From Eximiradius sp. (GTDB lineage Bacteria > Bacteroidota > Ignavibacteria > Kapaibacteriales > UBA2268): DNA of 64,000 bases. The notes under the pieces were generated by a model. It made no database searches. It worked only from the letters and a program-made list of their open reading frames with translations, and was not told the origin of the DNA. Position numbers and translations under genes: made by a program. Of this stretch, positions 57,809 through 64,000 are shown in pieces. Position 1 is the first letter of the stretch. Each line of letters begins with the position of its first letter. The stretch spans positions 191,001 to 255,000 of the forward strand of contig CAKZLY010000014.1 of assembly GCA_937127445.1 (NCBI GenBank), in the 5' to 3' direction.

Positions 57809-57910
57809 GTAGCGTCTTGAACTACAAAATTAATTTATTTTTTATTTTCTTCCAAAAAATTTTTTTTGTCGGCTCCGCTTTTCCATCAATAATTGAAAAT
57901 AATTGAAACT

Positions 57911-57929
57911 TACGTAAAAAAATTACGTA
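57911..57929. promoter_or_regulatory. Dyad operator candidate upstream of tetR
   Basis: TACGTAA-N5-TTACGTA is a perfect dyad of seven-base arms. It sits at the -33 region of the TATTTTTG box at 57949, and 74 bases before tetR. Position and size suit a TetR-family operator for autoregulation. Confidence 0.55.
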
Positions 57930-57948
57930 TTCTCTTCGAAATATTTTT

Positions 57949-57956
57949 TATTTTTG
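57949..57956 (+). promoter_or_regulatory. -7 element of the tetR-efflux operon
   Basis: TATTTTTG matches TAnnTTTG, the same octamer as for gltX. It lies 46 bases before the tetR TTG start. No -33 TTTG was found at the usual distance; the dyad occupies that site. Confidence 0.5.
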
Positions 57957-58002
57957 TGCATCAAAAAAACTGATTTTGTTTTTTAAGTTTTTGGAGTTTA
58001 CT

Positions 58003-58647
58003 TTGGACGTTAAAGATAAAATACTTAAAGTTGCGCGCGAAGAGTTTGTTCGACTTGGTTACCGAAATGTCCGTACTGACGAATTATCTCAAAAAATTGG
58101 TATTAGTAAACGCACTCTCTACGAACATTTCCGAACAAAAGAAGAATTGTTCGAAGCTATTATCGATTTAGAACTCGAAAAAATCAAATCTTTCGTCGAG
58201 AACATTATTGAATACGTCGAGCAAAACCCACAGGCTAATCTAATCGAAGAAATTAACAAAATATGGCAATTGAATGCTGATTCGGCAATTGAATTTACCC
58301 GTGAATTTTTCGATGATATGCAAAAATATACTCCTCATCTCTGGGATAAAATTTATCAGTTTCGCCAAAAAGTAATCGAAAAAAACTTTGTCCGTATCTT
58401 TAAAACTGGCGTCGATATGGGCTTCTTCCGTTCTGATGTGAATATTGAAGTCCTTTTTCATATGCACCTTACTCTTGTGCAAAATCTTGTTACTCCATCG
58501 ATGATTATGCGATTGCAAGCCTCGCCAAAAGAGATTGTAGAAACTATTCTTAATGTTATGTTCAGAGGTGTGCTCACCGACTCAGCTCGCCAACAATATT
58601 CTGACTTTTGCAAAAAATTATGTTCAATAAATTTTCAAGAAAGTTGA
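58003..58647 (+). CDS. TetR-family transcriptional regulator
   Basis: Probable local repressor of the efflux operon that follows. I start at TTG 58003 (MDVKDKILKVAREEF), with GGAG six bases upstream; the track's TTG 57976 lacks one. It has 214 residues. The N-terminal helix-turn-helix is VRTDELSQKIGISKRTLYEHFRTKEELFEAI, in part; the C-terminal ligand domain is all-helical and not diagnostic. The stop codon shares one base with the start of the tolC-like gene, pointing to translational coupling. Confidence 0.9.
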   Translation: MDVKDKILKVAREEFVRLGYRNVRTDELSQKIGISKRTLYEHFRTKEELFEAIIDLELEKIKSFVENIIEYVEQNPQANLIEEINKIWQLNADSAIEFTREFFDDMQKYTPHLWDKIYQFRQKVIEKNFVRIFKTGVDMGFFRSDVNIEVLFHMHLTLVQNLVTPSMIMRLQASPKEIVETILNVMFRGVLTDSARQQYSDFCKKLCSINFQES

Positions 58648-60068
58648 TGAAAAAACTATTATTCCTAACCATTATAGCAATAAGCACGCTTGCTGCCTCC
58701 GCTCAGATTAAGGTATATACGCTCGAAGACGCTATTCGAACAGGATTAGAGAACAATTACGACATCAAGCAAGCGGTTCTCGAAATCGAAAAAGCGCGCG
58801 CCGCTGTTCGCGAAGCTTACGGCTATGCTATGCCATCAGTGGATTTATCGGCTGGATTCAATCATTTCGTCGAAAAGCCAAAAACAGCTTTTCCAGATTT
58901 TGCCTCAATGCTTACAAATGCAACCTACGGAGTACTGTTCGACGAAGGTTTGCTGCCTCGCGATAATTCGAAATTTTTGCCAATGAAAACAAAATTACAA
59001 TCGTTTGCACAAACTAATTCATACGAGACAAAACTCCAGGTATCACAAATCCTTTTCAACTCCACAGTTTTCGAAGGTATCGGCGCATCTGGCACTTATC
59101 TTCAAACCTCAAAAGTTTCATTGAAATCTAATATTGTTTCTAAAATAACAGAAATTAAGAAAAACTTTTACTCAGTCATTCTTACTAAAAAATTATTAGA
59201 TATAACCCGCGAAAGTTTTGAAAATGCTCAACGAAACTTATCTAATGTGAAAGCTCTACGCGAACAAGGAATTGTTTCGGAATTCGATGCCCTCACAGCC
59301 GAAGTTCGCGTAGAAAACATTCGTCCTTCGTTGCTTCAAATGGAAAATGCTTTGAAAATGGCTAAGGAAGCATTGAAAATTTCAATGGCTATACCTCAAT
59401 CACAAGATATTGACGTCGAAGGTGAAATTGACTATGACGAAGGCAATATTCTTCCCGAACAAACCGCTGTTGAACAGGCAATGAAAAACAATTACGATTT
59501 GCTCACCCTGGAGAACCTTCGCCGTGTCAATAATGCTTATGTTGAAGTGAATCGTTCTGATTATTGGCCATCTCTTGTTGCATTTGGAAGCTACTCTTTT
59601 AATGGATCTTCTGATAATTTAAACTTTAATAATTATAGAAGTGCTATCGTTGGATTGAGTTTTAGCATCAACCTATTCAACGGTATGCGAACCACAAACA
59701 AAGTTCAGCAAAGCCTCATTGAAGTTGAAAAAACTGACTACCAGATTATGCAACTTCGTCAAGCTATTTCTATTCAAGTAAAATCAAAAATAAATGATTT
59801 GGAACGTATTAAATCTAATATCGAAGCTCAAGAACGCAATGTGAAACTTGCTGAACGTGGCTACGAAATTGCTACCGCTCGCTATCGCGAAGGAACCGGC
59901 AGCCAGCTCGAAATCGAAAATGCAGACCTTGCTCTTCGTCAGGCTAAAACTAATCTCTTGCAATCGTATTACGACTGGACAATTGCTAAAAACGAACTTG
60001 AAGCCTTGCTCGGTAACATTAGTTCCAGATATTTCACAATTTATTCTAAATATATTGATGAAAATTAA
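58647..60068 (+). CDS. TolC-family outer-membrane efflux protein
   Basis: Outer-membrane channel of a tripartite pump. I start at ATG 58647 (MKKLLFLTIIAISTLAASAQ), a signal peptide cleaved near Ala-Gln; the track's start at 58608 lies in tetR. The 473 residues show the two repeats of the family, with long helical segments (LEDAIRTGLENNYDIKQAVLEIEKARAAV; GYEIATARYREGTGSQLEIENADLALRQAKTNLLQ, in part). It overlaps tetR by one base and is followed by the MFP gene after 23 bases. Confidence 0.93.
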   Translation: MKKLLFLTIIAISTLAASAQIKVYTLEDAIRTGLENNYDIKQAVLEIEKARAAVREAYGYAMPSVDLSAGFNHFVEKPKTAFPDFASMLTNATYGVLFDEGLLPRDNSKFLPMKTKLQSFAQTNSYETKLQVSQILFNSTVFEGIGASGTYLQTSKVSLKSNIVSKITEIKKNFYSVILTKKLLDITRESFENAQRNLSNVKALREQGIVSEFDALTAEVRVENIRPSLLQMENALKMAKEALKISMAIPQSQDIDVEGEIDYDEGNILPEQTAVEQAMKNNYDLLTLENLRRVNNAYVEVNRSDYWPSLVAFGSYSFNGSSDNLNFNNYRSAIVGLSFSINLFNGMRTTNKVQQSLIEVEKTDYQIMQLRQAISIQVKSKINDLERIKSNIEAQERNVKLAERGYEIATARYREGTGSQLEIENADLALRQAKTNLLQSYYDWTIAKNELEALLGNISSRYFTIYSKYIDEN

Positions 60069-60091
60069 TAATTCAAGGAGTTATATAAATT

Positions 60092-61129
60092 ATGAAAAGC
60101 TTTAATTTATCAAAAACACTTTTATTTGGATTAATTGTAGTTTTGTCCCTTTCCGCCTGCCAGAAAAAGGTGAAACCAGGCAAAAGTATTGAACAAATTC
60201 GCGCCGAATCAGGTGTCCCCGTTAGGATTATGACTATTGGTGAACGTGGATTTGAAAAAGACCTTAGCTTTTTTGCTAAAGTCTCCGGTATTAAAGAAAC
60301 AATGCAACAAGCTGCTATCGAAGACAAAATCGTAAAAATTAATGCTAAAGTTGGTTCACGCGTTAGCGAGGGACAAGTGATTGTTGAGTTCCCAAAAGAC
60401 AATCCTCGTATTCAATATGACCAAGCAAAAATTGGTTACGAAAACGCTAAAAAACTCTATGAGCGTATGAAGCAATTGCTTGCTGCAGGCGAAACCTCAC
60501 AACAAAATTTCGACAACGCCGAAGCTCAATATTTAGTTGCAAAACGCAACTGGGAATCTATATATAAATTGATTTATATCGAATCGCCAATAAGTGGCAC
60601 AATTACACAAATGCTTGTTAAAGAAGGTGATAAAGTCAAAGCCGGCGACAATTTATTTACAGTTGCTCAACTCAACAAAATGAAAGCAAAAGTTTGGGCT
60701 TCTCCTGTTGAAGTTCAATATATCAAACCTGGTATGGACGCAACAATGAAAATAAATGGTGATCAATTTACTGGAAAAGTATCTGTTGTTGATTTGTCCA
60801 TCGACCCTCAACATAACGCCTATGGCGTGGAAATTGTCTTCGACAATTCTCACGGAAAAATCCGCAGCGGTGTTACAGCTGATATTCGCATAAACGCATA
60901 TAAGAAAAATAGTGCAATCGTTGTGCCTCGTCGTTATATAGTTTTCGATGGAGACGATAAATACGTGTTCATTGAAAAAAATGGTAAAGCATACAAACAA
61001 GCGGTGAAAACTGGTGTCGAAAGTAGCATCGATATTGAAATTACCGAAGGCTTGAACCCCGGCGATCACCTTATCACAGAAGGAATTTTCCTGCTTCGCA
61101 ATGGTAGTAAAGTTAAAATTGTAAATTAG
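60092..61129 (+). CDS. RND efflux periplasmic adaptor (MFP) lipoprotein
   Basis: Adaptor linking the RND pump and the TolC-type channel. The 345 residues begin with a lipoprotein signal (FGLIVVLSLSACQKK, Cys23). The order is a biotinyl-lipoyl-like half (EDKIVKINAKVGSRVSEGQVI), a helical hairpin (KKLYERMKQLLAAGETSQQ), the second lipoyl half (ESPISGTITQMLVKEGDKVKAG) and a beta-barrel with membrane-proximal domain. SD GGAG is seen upstream of the ATG. It lies ten bases before the RND gene. Confidence 0.93.
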   Translation: MKSFNLSKTLLFGLIVVLSLSACQKKVKPGKSIEQIRAESGVPVRIMTIGERGFEKDLSFFAKVSGIKETMQQAAIEDKIVKINAKVGSRVSEGQVIVEFPKDNPRIQYDQAKIGYENAKKLYERMKQLLAAGETSQQNFDNAEAQYLVAKRNWESIYKLIYIESPISGTITQMLVKEGDKVKAGDNLFTVAQLNKMKAKVWASPVEVQYIKPGMDATMKINGDQFTGKVSVVDLSIDPQHNAYGVEIVFDNSHGKIRSGVTADIRINAYKKNSAIVVPRRYIVFDGDDKYVFIEKNGKAYKQAVKTGVESSIDIEITEGLNPGDHLITEGIFLLRNGSKVKIVN

Positions 61130-61139
61130 AGGTGTAAAT

Positions 61140-64000
61140 ATGAAAATTGCTCATATATCTGTCAATCGCCCAATAATGATGAGTATGCTTATCATCGTAT
61201 TCGTATTATTTGGTGGATTGGCATATTTCAGCCTTACTCTCAACCAGATGCCTGATGTTGAAATCCCGTATGTAACCATTTCAACAGTTTATCCAGGTGC
61301 CGGTCCAAAAGAAATTGAAACTCAGATAACCAAAAAAATCGAAGACGCTGTTTCGACAGTTTCTAAAATTAAAGTAATTGATTCCTACTCGCTCGAAGGC
61401 GTTTCCATTTCTATTATTCAATTTGAGCTCGATAAAGATATCGATATTGCTAACCAGGAAGTAAAAGATAAAGTTGATGCTATTGTGAGCCAGCTCCCAG
61501 ATGATGCTGAATTGCCTATTATCCAAAAAGTGGACTTGCAGGCTTTCCCTGTAGTTAATGTGATTCTTTCGGGAGAACAAACCGACCCTCGCGACCTGTA
61601 TTTCTACGCCGATAGAGTGCTTCGCGACCGCTTCTCTCAAATCGAAGGTGTTGCTAATGTTACCATCACTGGCGGGCAAGAACGTGAAATTCAAGTAAAA
61701 CTCGACAACCGTACCGTATACGAAAACAATATCTCACTTCCGCAACTTATTCAAATTTTAAAAGCTCATAATATTGATGTTCCTGCTGGATACTTTAAAC
61801 TACAAGGACAGGAATACACAGTTCGTATGCAAGGACAATATTCGTCGCCAGAACAAATTAAAAAATTACAAATTCCTACAATCGGTGGATTGAAAAAAAT
61901 TGGGCAAATCGCCGAAGTCTTCGACGAAGGAAAAGATGTCCGCGAACGCGCTGTATTCTTTGATAATAAATTGAAAGACAGACTTGATAATGTGATTAAT
62001 ATTGGTATAGTTAAGTCACCAGATGGTAATGTCGTAAATGTTGCTGATGCGATACGCAAATCTTTGCCACAAATAGAAAAAACTTTGCCGAAAGGCATGA
62101 AATTAGATATCGCATTGGACCGCTCTACATTTATCAAAAGTTCTGTCAGCGATGCTCTTTCTAACATTTATATGGGCGTTATTCTAACAGGATTAGTGCT
62201 ACTATTCTTCCTGCACGATATTAGAACAACCTTTATCGTTGCTCTGGCGATGCCAATTTCCATTGTTTCTACTTTCTTTTTGATGCAAGTATCAGGGTTT
62301 TCGTTAAATACCATGACTCTTATGGGATTGTCTGTCTCTGTTGGTGTGCTTGTTTCTAACTCAATTGTGGTAATTGAAAACATTTTCCGACACAAAGAAG
62401 AACTCGGCTCGGATAACAAAGAAGCTGCCGCCAAGGGAACGGATGAAGTTGTTGTCGCTGTTCTGGCTGCTACAATGACAAACCTTGTTGTGTTCCTACC
62501 GATTGCCCAAATGACTTCTATGGTTGGGCTATTCTTCCGTGAATTTGCTCTCACTGTAACATATGCAACATTGTTCTCTCTACTTGTTTCGTTTACTGTT
62601 ACTCCGATGCTTGCTTCTATTTTGCTCCCAAAACAAATTAAAGTTGGAAAGATCGGTGCAGCTATAGAAAAATACTGGTCGAAAGTGGAGCAATTCTATA
62701 AGCGTACTCTTGCGTGGGTCCTTAGCCGAAAACTTTATGCTTCGTTTGTTGCTTTCGGTTCATTTGGATTGCTAATTCTAAGCTTTATAGTTCTGGGCCC
62801 TTCTATTGGTTTCGAAAACTTCCCTCGTATTGATGATTCACAAATTAGAATTGATGTGGAATTGCCCGATGGATATAATATTGATGAAACATCTATTGTT
62901 ATGGCAGAAATTGAACGCCGTATTAGCCAATACCCAGACGTTACTAAAATCATTACAAGCTTAGGCAAACAAACCGAACTGGATAAGAACACAAACCTTG
63001 CATCGATGGATGTAACTGTAACCGATGCAAACAAACGCGAAACTACTCTTCAAGAATACATAACTGAATTTACAAACTTGCTTTCTGATATCCCAAACGC
63101 AAAAATTAAAGTTGACTTTGCTGAAAATGTCGGTGGTCCCGGCGCTCCAATCGAATTCTACTTAATGGGAAATGATGCATTGGTGCTCGAACGATTAAAA
63201 ACAAAAGTTATTAATGAAATATCAGATGTTCCCGGGCTTATTAATTTCGATAATTCATCTCGTTCTGGCAAACCGGAAATTACAATTTATCCATATCGTG
63301 AAAAAATAGAAGAAGCTGGTATTACTGTTATGGATGTTGCGATGACTCTTCGCGCTTCGATGGAAGGTCTCGTTGCTACAACATATAGGGAAAAAGGCGA
63401 AGAATACGATATTAAAGTAAAACTTTTCGACGATGCTTACAACACACCAGAGAAAGTCGGTAATATTCCGATTGCAACACCAAACGGTCCATACCGCTTG
63501 TCGCAATTAGGTGAAGTTCGCTTTACTAAAGGTTTTGCAAAGATTTTGCACAGAGATAAACTCACAACCATTAAATTTACCGGTTCTCCCGCAGCTGGTG
63601 TCCCATTAGGTCAGGTTACCGACGAAATTGAAAAGCGTCTCGCTAAAATTGAGATGCCTGCCGGATACTATTACAAATGGGGTGGTAGTGCCGAGATGAT
63701 GAATGAAACTGTTGCAGAAATGTTGCGCGCGTTTTTAATTGCAATTGTGCTTACTTATATGTTGCTTGCTGCACTGCTCGAAGATTTAGTCCAACCGCTT
63801 ATCATTATGAGCACTTTGCCTTTATCATTTATTGGTGTGCTGGGCATCCTGTTTATTACTGGTGCAACTATGAATACAATTTCTATGATGGCAATAATAA
63901 TGCTTGTGGGGATTGTGGTCAACAACGCAATTCTCATTCTTGATTACTCTAACCAATTAGTTCGCAAAGGAATGAGCCATAGAGACGCTCTAATTGAGGC
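61140..64000 (+). CDS. RND efflux pump, AcrB/HAE1-like (3' partial)
   Basis: Inner-membrane pump subunit, open to the end of the window (953 codons), so the last part is missing and the ORF track did not list it. It starts MKIAHISVNRPIMMSMLIIV. The RND porter domain (YPGAGPKEIETQITKKIEDAV), the TM2-6 block and the second half are all present. In TM4 the sequence is SVGVLVSNSIVVIENIF: residues 406-407 are Ser-Asn where AcrB has Asp407-Asp408, and TM10 has VVNNAILILDY (Asn928 where AcrB has Lys940). The substrate and driving ion cannot be told. The operon order TetR-TolC-MFP-RND is clear. Confidence 0.93.
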   Translation, partial: MKIAHISVNRPIMMSMLIIVFVLFGGLAYFSLTLNQMPDVEIPYVTISTVYPGAGPKEIETQITKKIEDAVSTVSKIKVIDSYSLEGVSISIIQFELDKDIDIANQEVKDKVDAIVSQLPDDAELPIIQKVDLQAFPVVNVILSGEQTDPRDLYFYADRVLRDRFSQIEGVANVTITGGQEREIQVKLDNRTVYENNISLPQLIQILKAHNIDVPAGYFKLQGQEYTVRMQGQYSSPEQIKKLQIPTIGGLKKIGQIAEVFDEGKDVRERAVFFDNKLKDRLDNVINIGIVKSPDGNVVNVADAIRKSLPQIEKTLPKGMKLDIALDRSTFIKSSVSDALSNIYMGVILTGLVLLFFLHDIRTTFIVALAMPISIVSTFFLMQVSGFSLNTMTLMGLSVSVGVLVSNSIVVIENIFRHKEELGSDNKEAAAKGTDEVVVAVLAATMTNLVVFLPIAQMTSMVGLFFREFALTVTYATLFSLLVSFTVTPMLASILLPKQIKVGKIGAAIEKYWSKVEQFYKRTLAWVLSRKLYASFVAFGSFGLLILSFIVLGPSIGFENFPRIDDSQIRIDVELPDGYNIDETSIVMAEIERRISQYPDVTKIITSLGKQTELDKNTNLASMDVTVTDANKRETTLQEYITEFTNLLSDIPNAKIKVDFAENVGGPGAPIEFYLMGNDALVLERLKTKVINEISDVPGLINFDNSSRSGKPEITIYPYREKIEEAGITVMDVAMTLRASMEGLVATTYREKGEEYDIKVKLFDDAYNTPEKVGNIPIATPNGPYRLSQLGEVRFTKGFAKILHRDKLTTIKFTGSPAAGVPLGQVTDEIEKRLAKIEMPAGYYYKWGGSAEMMNETVAEMLRAFLIAIVLTYMLLAALLEDLVQPLIIMSTLPLSFIGVLGILFITGATMNTISMMAIIMLVGIVVNNAILILDYSNQLVRKGMSHRDALIE

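Noticed and set aside
57549-57812. 87-residue + strand ORF ending EDEGLEPPQACARRFSRPLQYHYANPP
   Set aside because: It runs antisense over tRNA-Ser; this peptide is a well-known artefact of translating a tRNA-Ser gene. No other support.
61281-63937. Several minus-strand ORFs (137, 133, 128, 99, 83 and 60 residues)
   Set aside because: All lie antisense inside the RND pump frame, which is open from 61140 to the window end and has clear family motifs.

Overview
The window looks like a chromosomal segment from a member of the Bacteroidota/Chlorobiota/Ignavibacteria/Kapabacteria assemblage (inference). The ribosomal, EF-Tu and EF-G proteins read like that group. Several intergenic regions carry the Bacteroidota-type promoter pattern TTTG-N17-23-TAnnTTTG. 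The outer-envelope genes (SurA, LptF/G-type permease, TolC, lipoproteins, signal peptidase II) indicate a diderm cell. Coding regions have moderate GC and intergenic regions are very AT-rich. Shine-Dalgarno sites are used by many genes but not all. No insertion sequences, phage genes or CRISPR arrays were seen. The rank below phylum cannot be settled by reading alone.

Layout. 1-3090: the end of a complex I (nuo) operon, nuoM (5' end outside the window) and nuoN, closed by a strong hairpin terminator. 3518-22469: one long str-S10-spc-alpha ribosomal super-operon, all on + (rpsL to rplQ), with a good promoter at its head and a terminator at its end. It includes fusA, tuf, secY, map, infA and rpoA. 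It lacks rpsD at the usual place between rpsK and rpoA, and L5 and L17 carry unusual terminal extensions. 22478-36793: mixed housekeeping genes, namely a MoxR ATPase, a metal-permease/HMA fusion, an LCP-family protein, a SixA-like phosphatase, a long RecQ, gltX, a HhH protein, hemW, an LptF/G-type permease, an alternative GlmU-like protein, a beta-propeller lipoprotein and a ferredoxin.

37049-49723 (all minus): clpP preceded by five large signalling genes, four soluble multi-PAS or receiver-linked histidine kinases and one kinase-less PAS protein. Divergent from these is ppk1 (polyphosphate kinase). A SurA-like chaperone follows, then a compact CheY-like/CheC-like/PAS-histidine-kinase triad with no chemotaxis genes in sight. 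Together these are the most unusual part of the window: about 16 kb devoted to cytoplasmic sensing and phosphoryl transfer, next to polyphosphate and proteolysis genes, with no DNA-binding output regulator in the window.

55692-64000: rluD and lspA (minus), a tRNA-Ser(UGA) gene (minus), then a TetR-TolC-MFP-RND efflux operon on + that runs off the end of the window. The RND pump has Ser-Asn at the TM4 positions where AcrB has the proton-relay Asp-Asp pair. A dyad operator candidate lies next to the -7 box upstream of tetR.
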